DNA of 12,286 nucleotides. Source: Bacteroidales bacterium. GTDB lineage: Bacteria > Bacteroidota > Bacteroidia > Bacteroidales > UBA932. The DNA lies in the NCBI GenBank assembly GCA_017461285.1, contig JAFTYS010000066.1, forward strand, positions 1 through 12,286, read 5' to 3'. The position numbers were made by a program, and so were the translations under genes. Below, in pieces: positions 6,601 through 12,286 of this stretch. Each line of letters begins with the position of its first letter. Position 1 is the first letter of the stretch. The notes under the pieces were generated by a model that saw only the letters and a program-made list of their open reading frames with translations, made no database searches and was not told where the DNA came from.

Positions 6601-7508
6601 TGCTCCTGAAAGACTACAGAAACTATCTCAAGATAGAGCGTGCGATGTCGCCCAATACGGTGGCATCGTACTGTTCTGATGTAGAGAAGTTTCTGGACGT
6701 CATGTCTGAAATCGGCAAGAAGGTGGAGGACGTGGATACAGGAGACATCGAAAGCTACATATCTTCCTGTCGCGGCCTGGCGAAGAGGTCGCAGGCCAGG
6801 GTCCTGAGCTCCCTCCGTTCCTTCTTCGGATGGAATGTGATAGAAGGACGTATGAAGGACAATCCTTGCGATGCGGTGGATTCGCCCAAGCTCGGCCGTT
6901 ATCTGCCCGATGTGCTGTCGGTGGAAGAGGTCGATGCCATCATCCGGTCCGTGGACCTGTCGACCTGGCAGGGACTCAGGGACAGGGCGATACTCGAAGT
7001 CCTGTACGGATGCGGATTGAGGGTTTCTGAAGCCGTCGACATGAAGATATCGTGTCTTTACTTCGACAAGGGTTTCGTCAGGGTCATAGGAAAGGGAGAC
7101 AAGGAAAGGCTCGTCCCTGCAGGGGAGATGGCCGCCGACGCTGTGAATGCATACATGGAAGCCCGTCCGGAACCGGCTGATGTCGTGTCGGAGGACATCC
7201 TGTTCCTCAACCGCTTCGGACGTGCCCTGAGCCGCCAGTCGATGTTCAAGATGATAAAGAATCAGGCGCTTATCGCAGGGGTGCGGAAGGAGATATCTCC
7301 GCATACTTTCCGCCATTCCTTCGCGACCCATCTTGTGGAAAACGGGGCGGACCTGCGTGTCGTCCAGGAAATGCTGGGACATGAGAGCATAACCACTACG
7401 GAGATATACACCCATGTGGACAGCACTACATGGCAGCAGGATGTGGCGGACCATCATCCTCGCCGCGAGAAGCGTGATAATAAGGAAGAATCCGATAAAA
7501 ATTGCTAG
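6600..7508 (+). CDS. xerD: Site-specific tyrosine recombinase XerD
   Basis: A 302-residue tyrosine recombinase. The N-terminal SAM-like core-binding domain (about 1-88) starts with LKDYRNYLKIERAMSPNTVASY, typical of XerD. The catalytic domain (about 105-285) has every active-site residue: Arg141 in CGLRVSE, Lys165 in GKGDKER, His235 and Arg238 in HTFRHSFATHL, His261 in LGHESI and nucleophile Tyr270 in TTEIYTHV. With a partner XerC it resolves chromosome dimers at dif sites during division. XerD and XerC are hard to tell apart by eye; the length and N-terminus favour XerD. The tail after HHPR (residues 285-302) is charged and longer than usual. The ATG shares its A with the M49 stop codon, implying translational coupling. 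No recombination site, integron or mobile-element context is seen, so this is the housekeeping enzyme. Confidence 0.93.
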   Translation: MLLKDYRNYLKIERAMSPNTVASYCSDVEKFLDVMSEIGKKVEDVDTGDIESYISSCRGLAKRSQARVLSSLRSFFGWNVIEGRMKDNPCDAVDSPKLGRYLPDVLSVEEVDAIIRSVDLSTWQGLRDRAILEVLYGCGLRVSEAVDMKISCLYFDKGFVRVIGKGDKERLVPAGEMAADAVNAYMEARPEPADVVSEDILFLNRFGRALSRQSMFKMIKNQALIAGVRKEISPHTFRHSFATHLVENGADLRVVQEMLGHESITTTEIYTHVDSTTWQQDVADHHPRREKRDNKEESDKNC

Positions 7509-7513
7509 ATTTG
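7506..7513 (+). promoter_or_regulatory. Possible internal -7 promoter element before the FKBP gene
   Basis: TAGATTTG matches TAnnTTTG exactly and begins in the xerD stop codon, 30 bases before the FKBP ATG. No TTTG or TTG lies at 19-21 bases upstream. It may give the FKBP-pnuC part of the run its own transcript, but it could be chance. Confidence 0.25.
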
Positions 7514-7543
7514 CGGCTTTAATGAACAATAATCAATAATACA

Positions 7544-8149
7544 ATGGATAAGAACAGTTACGCATTGGGCATGAGCATTGCCCACAACATGATGACTTCG
7601 GGCATCAGGACTATTGAATTCGATGATTTCGCTGCAGGAGTGAAGGCTGTGCTTACCGGCTCGGAACCTGCGGTTTCATTCCAGGAGGCCGGACAGCTTC
7701 TTGACAAGTATTTTGCAGAGCTCGAGGCTGAGCAGAAGGCTGAAGCGGCAGCAATGAGCGCTGCAATGCGTGAGGAAGGAGAGGCTTTCCTCAAGGTGAA
7801 CGCCAAGAAGGAAGGCGTTGTCGTGCTTCCTAGCGGTCTTCAGTACAAGGTCCTCACAGAAGGTGCCGGCAAGAAGCCTAAGGCTACAGACAAGGTGAAG
7901 TGCCACTACGAGGGAACTCTTCTCAACGGAGTTAAGTTCGACAGCTCATACGACCGCGGCGAGCCTGCCGTATTCGGCCTGAACCAGGTGATCGCAGGAT
8001 GGACAGAGGGCGTGCAGCTCATGTCTGAGGGCTCGAAGTATGAGTTCTACATCCCATACAACCTTGCATACGGCGAGCATGGCGCTCCGGGAGCGATCCC
8101 TCCATATGCAACCCTTAAGTTCATCGTCGAGCTTATCGAGGTGCTTTAA
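7544..8149 (+). CDS. FKBP-type peptidyl-prolyl cis-trans isomerase
   Basis: A 201-residue prolyl isomerase of the FKBP22/FklB/Mip-like type, with an N-terminal helical dimerisation region and a C-terminal FKBP domain. Residues 1-45 resemble the ALGMSIAHNM...FDDFAAGVKAVLTG start of FklB proteins. A long helix (about 46-90) leads to the catalytic domain (about 95-201). Pocket residues are present: Phe132-Asp133 in KFDSS, Val149-Ile150 and Trp153 in QVIAGW, Tyr176 in LAYGEHG, Ile185 in AIPPYATLKF, and Phe193. There is no signal peptide, so it should act in the cytoplasm as a folding catalyst or chaperone. It lies 35 bases after xerD and its stop overlaps the pnuC start (TAATG). Codon use looks like that of a well-expressed gene. 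Confidence 0.92.
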   Translation: MDKNSYALGMSIAHNMMTSGIRTIEFDDFAAGVKAVLTGSEPAVSFQEAGQLLDKYFAELEAEQKAEAAAMSAAMREEGEAFLKVNAKKEGVVVLPSGLQYKVLTEGAGKKPKATDKVKCHYEGTLLNGVKFDSSYDRGEPAVFGLNQVIAGWTEGVQLMSEGSKYEFYIPYNLAYGEHGAPGAIPPYATLKFIVELIEVL

Positions 8150-8775
8150 TGGACTTCATGGAGATATTCACCCTCGTCACGGGGGTGATATATATTATCC
8201 TTGAGATACGGCAGAAGAACTTCATGTGGGTGGTCGGGCTGTTCACAAGCCTGGCTGCCATGTGGGTATTCTTCCGGCAGGGCCTTTATGCGTCCTTCGG
8301 ACTTAATACCTATTATCTTATAACGGCTTTCATCGGCCTGTGGCAGTGGGGCCGTGATAAGAAGAAGGTCGCTTCCGCCGAAACCGGCTCAGGGTCGGAT
8401 GTCATCCATCTGAACCGTCTGACCGTCAGGACGGCGGCCGTAAGTGCAGCTGTGTGCGTCACCGGCACTTTTGCCCTCGCATGGGTAATGCAGCTGCTGG
8501 AGAATCCGATGTCGTACCTTGATGCGGCAGTGGCGGTTCTCAGCGCTGTGGCGACATGGTGGCTGGTCCGCTCCTATATTGCGCAGTGGTGGCTGTGGGT
8601 ACTTGCCGACACATTGAGCACCATCCTGTGCGCGACCCAGGGCATGTGGTGGATGACTGCCCTGTATGCCGCTTATGCTCTTTCAGCCGTATATGGCTAC
8701 ATCCATTGGAAGAAGCACGGCATATACGTTTCTGATAAAGGGCCTGCTACATATGACACAGGTGATTTAAGTTAA
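8149..8775 (+). CDS. pnuC: PnuC-family vitamin transporter (nicotinamide riboside type)
   Basis: A 208-residue inner-membrane protein with about seven hydrophobic segments (roughly 4-19, 26-43, 48-67, 95-114, 121-141, 145-162, 168-185), the count expected for the SWEET-like PnuC fold. Family patterns include an N-terminal G-x-x-Y-I-I-L-E-I-R-Q-K-N segment, LYASFGLNTYYL...LWQW at 45-66 and the C-terminal QWWLWVLADTLSTILCATQ (144-162) followed by a Y-G-Y-x-x-W end. PnuC proteins carry nicotinamide riboside by facilitated diffusion and depend on a kinase to trap the substrate; PnuT and PnuX relatives carry thiamine or riboflavin, so the vitamin is not certain. No NadR-type kinase or thiamin gene is adjacent. 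It overlaps the FKBP stop codon, and a BadF-type kinase-like gene follows after 21 bases. Confidence 0.87.
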   Translation: MDFMEIFTLVTGVIYIILEIRQKNFMWVVGLFTSLAAMWVFFRQGLYASFGLNTYYLITAFIGLWQWGRDKKKVASAETGSGSDVIHLNRLTVRTAAVSAAVCVTGTFALAWVMQLLENPMSYLDAAVAVLSAVATWWLVRSYIAQWWLWVLADTLSTILCATQGMWWMTALYAAYALSAVYGYIHWKKHGIYVSDKGPATYDTGDLS

Positions 8776-8796
8776 ATAATTGAAATTCAGACTGAT

Positions 8797-9651
8797 ATGA
8801 TAATTATTGCTGATAGCGGAGGAACTAATACCGAATGGCGGTCTGTTGATGAGGGTGGTCAGGTGCGTCAAGCCCGGACGGCCGGCATGAATCCCTCATC
8901 CTGTGACGAAAGGGATATCCGGTCTGCCGTATCTCAAGCCATGTCTCTGCTCAATCCTGAGGGCGAACACGTGGGATGCATTTATTTCTACGGAGCCGGT
9001 CTTCTGACGACCGCTTCCGTAGCTCCGATAGATGCGGCCTTGAAGCAATGGTGTCCTTCGGCAATCGTGGACTTCCGTTCCGATCTTATTGCTGCGGCGA
9101 GGGCTTTGTTCGGTGACGGCGAAGGGATTGTAGCGATAATGGGGACGGGTTCCAACAGCTGTCTGTACAGTAACGGCAAGATAGCACATAATTATAGATC
9201 TGGAGGTTACATTCTAGGAGATGAAGGCAGTGCCGCATCCTTGGGAAAGGCGTTCATGTCTGATGTTGTAAAGAGCCTTACACCGGTAAGTGTGTACACC
9301 CTTTTCAGGAAAGAGTATGATCTCCCTTATCAGAACATCGTAGAGAATGTGTATCATAAACCGGGGGCAGCTGCCTTTCTCGGGTCGTTCGCTCCGTTCA
9401 TATTGAAGAATGTCGATGAACCTACAGGCTATTTCCGCTCGTTGGTCGAAGGCTGCATCGACGCATTCATGAAGTCTGCATTGAGCCGCTATAAGTCAGC
9501 AGAAGATTGTGTGGTGAAGGTAGGGGTTGTCGGCTCGTTCGGCTGTGCGTGCGAAGATTATGTGCGGAAGATTGGAGAAAGGTACGGACTGGAGTTCGTG
9601 AAGTTCTTGAAATCACCGATAGATGAACTGGTAAAGTATCATGGCATATAA
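8797..9651 (+). CDS. BadF/BadG/BcrA/BcrD-family ATPase, N-acetylglucosamine kinase-like
   Basis: A 284-residue protein of the ASKHA (actin-like ATPase) fold. The phosphate-1 loop is ADSGGTNTEW at residues 5-14, with Asp6. A probable catalytic Asp96 lies in VDFRSDLIAAARALFG. The phosphate-2 loop is IMGTGSNSCLY at 114-124, and the family signature GGYILGDEGSAASLG spans 136-150. A VGVVGSFG segment near 245 fits the adenosine motif. This set matches the amino-sugar kinase branch (human NAGK, bacterial GlcNAc/MurNAc kinases) rather than the Fe-S activators of benzoyl-CoA reductase, since the activator cysteine cluster is not evident. The sugar substrate cannot be read from the sequence; recycling of cell-wall GlcNAc or MurNAc is plausible. 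It overlaps recR by 11 bases and follows pnuC by 21. Confidence 0.82.
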   Translation: MIIIADSGGTNTEWRSVDEGGQVRQARTAGMNPSSCDERDIRSAVSQAMSLLNPEGEHVGCIYFYGAGLLTTASVAPIDAALKQWCPSAIVDFRSDLIAAARALFGDGEGIVAIMGTGSNSCLYSNGKIAHNYRSGGYILGDEGSAASLGKAFMSDVVKSLTPVSVYTLFRKEYDLPYQNIVENVYHKPGAAAFLGSFAPFILKNVDEPTGYFRSLVEGCIDAFMKSALSRYKSAEDCVVKVGVVGSFGCACEDYVRKIGERYGLEFVKFLKSPIDELVKYHGI

Positions 9652-10291
9652 GGAACAATATCCGTCAAAGCTTCTGGAAGAAGCGGTAGATGCGATCGGC
9701 TCCCTTCCGGGAGTAGGCCGTCGCAGCGCATTGCGTCTGGCTCTTCATCTTCTTAAGCAGCCGCAGGAGAATGTGCACCATTTCACGGCGGCTATAGACG
9801 CTCTCCGTGACAATGTGAAGTATTGCCGCAACTGCATGATGATATCTGACGACGACGTCTGCTCCATCTGTTCCGACCGCTCGCGCGACCACCGCACCAT
9901 CTGTGTGGTGGAAAGCGTCAGGGATGTGATGAGCATCGAGAAGACCGGCCAGTATCATGGAGTATACCATGTGCTCGGCGGCATCATATCTCCTATAAAC
10001 GGCATAGGTCCTTCCGACCTGACCATCCGCCAGCTGACCGACAGAGTTTCTGCACTCGTGTCTCCGGAGGAGATGTTTGACAGCGACGGCGCTCCTGCAG
10101 AGGTTATCCTGGCATTGAGCGGCGATGTGGAAGGGGAGACCACATCCTTTTATATATACCGCCAGATTTCGCAGTATGGAGTAAAGGTGTCGTCTCTTGC
10201 CCGCGGTCTGGGCTTCGGAGACAACCTGGAATATGCCGACGAACTGACCCTTGGCCGTTCTATCGTCAACCGCCAGCTCTTCAAACCCTGA
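9641..10291 (+). CDS. recR: Recombination mediator protein RecR
   Basis: A 216-residue DNA-binding protein of the RecFOR pathway, which helps load RecA on gapped DNA. Domains appear in the family order: a helix-hairpin-helix around LPGVGRRSA (22-30), a four-cysteine zinc finger (Cys62, Cys65, Cys74, Cys77 in CRNC...CSIC), a Toprim domain starting at ICVVES (87-92, Glu91) with ALSGDVEGE near 160, and the C-terminal LARGLGFGDNLEYADELTLGRSI region (about 186-208) that holds the Walker-B-like and tail elements. RecR proteins are usually about 200 residues, so it is slightly long. The ATG lies inside the last codons of the kinase gene (11-base overlap), suggesting coupled translation. It is the last gene of the run that begins with M49; corA has its own promoter. 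Confidence 0.96.
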   Translation: MAYKEQYPSKLLEEAVDAIGSLPGVGRRSALRLALHLLKQPQENVHHFTAAIDALRDNVKYCRNCMMISDDDVCSICSDRSRDHRTICVVESVRDVMSIEKTGQYHGVYHVLGGIISPINGIGPSDLTIRQLTDRVSALVSPEEMFDSDGAPAEVILALSGDVEGETTSFYIYRQISQYGVKVSSLARGLGFGDNLEYADELTLGRSIVNRQLFKP

Positions 10292-10297
10292 CCAATA

Positions 10298-10329
10298 TTT
10301 GGTAATCTGAAATATAAATATTACATTTG
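10298..10329 (+). promoter_or_regulatory. Promoter of corA
   Basis: TTTG (10298-10301), a 20-base spacer and TACATTTG (10322-10329) fit the Bacteroidota consensus TTTG-N19-21-TAnnTTTG without mismatch. It begins seven bases after the recR stop codon. Transcription would start near 10335, leaving a leader of about 80 bases. Confidence 0.65.
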
Positions 10330-10330
10330 C

Positions 10331-10415
10331 AGGCTAGCCCATTCGTGCGCTGGCCTGTTTCGTATGTTATAAACCCGTTCCGACGACTGGCCGGAGCAAA
10401 AAACGGAGGAGGACT
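10331..10415 (+). promoter_or_regulatory. Structured corA leader with a strong Shine-Dalgarno sequence
   Basis: The leader holds an 8-bp hairpin near its 5' end (AGGCTAGC 10331-10338 with GCTGGCCT 10349-10356, one G-U pair) and a second fold near its 3' end: CCGT (10375-10378) with ACGG (10403-10406), enclosing TCCG (10379-10382) with CGGA (10392-10395). The right arm of the outer stem runs into GGAGGAGG (10405-10412), a near-ideal Shine-Dalgarno sequence three bases before the ATG. Strong Shine-Dalgarno sites are rare in Bacteroidota, and no other gene here has one. Regulation by sequestering this site is inference. Confidence 0.5.
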
Positions 10416-11369
10416 ATGATAGAGATCTTCTACAAAGAGAACGGACAGATGATGGTTTCCCAGTCGGAGACCGATTTCGCTACCATTCCTTACGACAGCG
10501 TGATATGGATTGACCTCTTCACCCCGACGGGCGAGGAGAAGAGGGCCGTCGAATCGTTTCTCGGCACGACGATTCAGAACCGTGCGCAGGCGGAGGAGAT
10601 CGAGATATCATCACGTTTCTCCGAAACGGAGCAGGCTATATTTGCGAACACAAGCTTCCTCATCCCCGGACCGGACGAATACAACGAAGAGACTGTGTCC
10701 TTCATCCTTACCGACAATATCCTGACCACGTTGAGGGAATGTCCTCTGAAGAGCTTTACCGACCTTCAGAGAAGGCTCATGGCTTTCCCGAAGATGTATG
10801 ATTCGGGCCATGTGGCCTTCCTGAGCATCCTCGAACAGCGCGTCGACCTCGATGCCGACATGGTCGAGCTGGTGTCTAAGGAGATCAACCAGTACAACAG
10901 GAAAGTCAGCGTGGGTGAAGACATCAGCGAAGAATTCCTCATCGACATAAACCTCCTGCAGGAGAACACGATGCTCATCCGTGAGAACATCATCGACAAG
11001 CAGAGGGTTATCTCGAGCATCCTCAAGAGTCCGAAATATCCGAAGGAATACCATTCGAGACTCAATGTCCTCCTGAAGGACATCTCGTCCCTTATCAACC
11101 ACACTGACTTCGGCTTCGAGCGTCTCGAGTACCTCCAGAACACAGTCCTCGGTATCATCAACCTCGATCAGAACAAGATCATGAAGGTCTTTACGCTGGT
11201 TTCTCTTCTCCTCATGCCTCCGACGCTGATAGCCAGCTTCTTCGGCATGAACGTGAAGTTCGGATGCTTCTTCAGCAGCTCCGGATGGGCATGGGTGGTG
11301 ATTCTTGTCCTGATGGTCGTTTCCCTGTCTGTGATCTTCTGGATATTCAAGAAGCACAGGATGTTCTAA
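10416..11369 (+). CDS. corA: CorA-family magnesium/divalent cation transporter
   Basis: A 317-residue member of the CorA family, which forms homopentameric channels for Mg2+ (also Co2+ and Ni2+) in the inner membrane. The diagnostic GMN motif is at 277-279 in ASFFGMNVKF, at the outer end of the first transmembrane helix (about 257-276). The second helix spans about 290-312 and is followed by the short basic C-terminal tail KKHRMF. The loop between helices is short (KFGCFFSSSGW) and lacks the acidic MPEL-type sequence common in CorA, as in some divergent members. Residues 1-250 are the soluble cytoplasmic funnel: an alpha/beta part, then long helices with heptad-like charged patterns. It stands alone with its own promoter, leader and terminator, between recR and rpsA. 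Confidence 0.93.
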   Translation: MIEIFYKENGQMMVSQSETDFATIPYDSVIWIDLFTPTGEEKRAVESFLGTTIQNRAQAEEIEISSRFSETEQAIFANTSFLIPGPDEYNEETVSFILTDNILTTLRECPLKSFTDLQRRLMAFPKMYDSGHVAFLSILEQRVDLDADMVELVSKEINQYNRKVSVGEDISEEFLIDINLLQENTMLIRENIIDKQRVISSILKSPKYPKEYHSRLNVLLKDISSLINHTDFGFERLEYLQNTVLGIINLDQNKIMKVFTLVSLLLMPPTLIASFFGMNVKFGCFFSSSGWAWVVILVLMVVSLSVIFWIFKKHRMF

Positions 11370-11385
11370 ACTTTCGACTAAACTC

Positions 11386-11416
11386 TTTGAAATTCCGAAA
11401 ATTATCCATATTTTTG
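11386..11416 (+). promoter_or_regulatory. Promoter of rpsA
   Basis: TTTG (11386-11389), a 19-base spacer and TATTTTTG (11409-11416) match the Bacteroidota consensus TTTG-N19-TAnnTTTG exactly. Its last base is the first base of the corA terminator stem. The predicted start near 11422 gives a leader of about 90 bases, A/T-rich just before the ATG. Confidence 0.65.
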
Positions 11417-11445
11417 CACGCTTTTCCGCCGAAGCGTGCTTTTTT
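11416..11445 (+). terminator. Rho-independent terminator of corA
   Basis: GCACGCTT (11416-11423) pairs perfectly with AAGCGTGC (11432-11439) around an 8-base loop, and six T residues follow (11440-11445). The position, 46 bases after the corA stop codon, makes it the corA terminator. Its left arm overlaps the rpsA promoter and start region. Confidence 0.88.
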
Positions 11446-11512
11446 AATCGTAAGTCGCTGAAGCAAGGCACAATAAATAAAGTTTAACCCACTAGTTTTT
11501 CAAAATTTAACA

Positions 11513-12286
11513 ATGGAAGAAAACAAGACAGTTGTTGAGGCTGCAGAAGTAGCAGCTCCAGCAGTAGAAGAAACCAAGAAGAGCGTTCTCAACGCTTCAG
11601 TTGCTCCAGAGGAGTTTGACTGGGATGCGTTTGAGAATGACGATGTTTACGGCGCATCAGTAGAGGAAATCGCTGAGCAGTACAACCAGACCCTCTCAAA
11701 GGTAGTTGAGGGTGAAGTTGTTGAGGGTGTCGTTACAGCCATCAGCAAGAGAGAGGTTATCGTCAACATCGGCTACAAGAGCGAAGGTGTCATCATGGCT
11801 CCTGAGTTCCGTTACAACCAGGACCTTGCAGTAGGTGACAAGGTTGAGGTATTCGTTGAGAATACTGAGGACAGAAAGGGTCAGCTCATTCTTTCTCACA
11901 AGAAGGCACGCCAGCTCCGTTCTTGGGATATGGTAAACGCTGCATACGCTGCAGACGAGATCGTAAAGGGTTACGTGAAGACACGTACAAAGGGTGGTAT
12001 GATCGTGGACGTATTCGGAATCGAGGCATTCCTCCCAGGTTCACAGATCGACATCAAGCCTATCCGCGATTACGATCAGTATGTTGACACAACTATGGAC
12101 TTCAAGATCGTCAAGATCAACCAGGAGTTCCGTAATGTTGTCGTTTCACACAAGGCTCTCATCGAGGCAGAGCTCGAGCAGCAGAAGAGCGAGATCATCG
12201 GCAAGCTCGAGAAGGGTCAGGTTCTTGAGGGTACTGTCAAGAACATCACAGGCTACGGTGTATTCGTTGACCTCGGCGGTGTTGAC
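11513..12286 (+). CDS. rpsA: 30S ribosomal protein S1, N-terminal part (runs off right edge)
   Basis: ATG at 11513-11515 opens a frame of 258 codons that continues past the window edge. S1 binds mRNA on the small subunit and helps start translation of messages lacking a strong Shine-Dalgarno site, which matters in a phylum where such sites are scarce. An acidic, low-complexity N-terminal extension (residues 1-60, MEENKTVVEAAEVAAPAVEE onward) precedes repeated S1/OB domains: domain 1 at about 65-132 (VVEGVVTAISKREVIVNIGYKSEGVI), domain 2 at about 149-214 (VKGYVKTRTKGGMIVDVFGIEAFLPGSQID) and the start of domain 3 at about 235 (GQVLEGTVKNITGYGVFVDLGGVD). Complete Bacteroidota S1 proteins have about six domains and some 600 residues, so under half is present. 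Codon use is strongly biased, as expected of an abundant protein. Confidence 0.97.
   Translation, partial: MEENKTVVEAAEVAAPAVEETKKSVLNASVAPEEFDWDAFENDDVYGASVEEIAEQYNQTLSKVVEGEVVEGVVTAISKREVIVNIGYKSEGVIMAPEFRYNQDLAVGDKVEVFVENTEDRKGQLILSHKKARQLRSWDMVNAAYAADEIVKGYVKTRTKGGMIVDVFGIEAFLPGSQIDIKPIRDYDQYVDTTMDFKIVKINQEFRNVVVSHKALIEAELEQQKSEIIGKLEKGQVLEGTVKNITGYGVFVDLGGVD

Noticed and set aside
6600..7508. Tyrosine recombinase as an integrase of a mobile element
   Set aside because: The sequence is XerD-like in length and N-terminus, is coupled to a housekeeping gene, and there are no attachment repeats, excisionase, relaxase or phage genes nearby.
6597..7529. 310-residue open frame on the minus strand
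   Set aside because: It lies exactly opposite xerD, whose catalytic residues are all intact. The reverse frame has a composition typical of an antisense shadow (rich in His, Arg, Leu) and no recognisable domain.
10331..10356. Hairpin after recR as the recR terminator
   Set aside because: It is followed by only a short, broken T-run (TGTTTCG) and lies downstream of the consensus corA promoter, so it belongs to the corA leader. It could still lower readthrough from recR.
10611..11471. 286-residue open frame on the minus strand
   Set aside because: It is antisense to corA and runs through the corA terminator and rpsA promoter. It is rich in Glu, Val and Asp from reversed codons and has no motif.
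1..12286. CRISPR arrays, tRNA or rRNA genes, insertion sequences
   Set aside because: I saw no spaced direct repeats, no tRNA-like TTCRA/acceptor patterns in the intergenic regions, and no transposase motifs. Intergenic stretches are all under 160 bases.

Overview
The window looks like chromosomal DNA from a member of the phylum Bacteroidota, most likely order Bacteroidales. This rests on four things: repeated promoter matches of the Bacteroides type (TTTG or TTG at -33, 19-20 bp, then TAnnTTTG at -7), start sites that mostly have A-rich leaders and no Shine-Dalgarno sequence, several secreted or lipid-anchored proteins of families typical of this group (PCMD-domain protein, clostripain-like C11 lipoprotein, M49 lipoprotein, M6-type peptidase), and a histone H1-like mini-protein. 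Genus cannot be fixed from the sequence. I see no tRNA, rRNA, insertion sequence, prophage or CRISPR array.

Layout. At 1-1407 there is a divergent pair of exported proteins: the N-terminal part of an M6-like peptidase on the minus strand, running off the left edge, and a PCMD-domain protein on the plus strand. At 1408-1559 lies a convergent intergenic region with a strong hairpin terminator and an orphan element resembling the promoters found upstream of Bacteroidales ECF sigma-factor genes. From 1560 to 4497 the genes are on the minus strand: a 57-residue H1-like protein, pth and rplY as a translation operon with its own promoter and a structured leader, and a C11 clostripain-like lipoprotein. 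From 4597 to 10291 there is a tightly packed plus-strand run: M49 dipeptidyl peptidase III lipoprotein, xerD, FKBP-type prolyl isomerase, pnuC, a BadF/BadG-type sugar kinase-like protein and recR. Three of the five junctions are overlaps (TAATG twice, 11 bases once). corA follows behind its own promoter, a folded leader and an unusually strong Shine-Dalgarno sequence. The window ends inside rpsA (ribosomal protein S1), whose promoter is interleaved with the corA terminator.

The genes mostly serve housekeeping: translation (rplY, pth, rpsA), chromosome dimer resolution and recombinational repair (xerD, recR), protein folding (FKBP), and magnesium and vitamin uptake (corA, pnuC). Three different peptidases (M6-like, C11, M49) add extracytoplasmic peptide processing. 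I do not see an obvious novel multi-gene system. The observations most worth a second look are in non-coding DNA: the orphan ECF-like promoter with terminator at 1441-1545, the structured leaders of rplY and corA, and the terminator-promoter overlap before rpsA.
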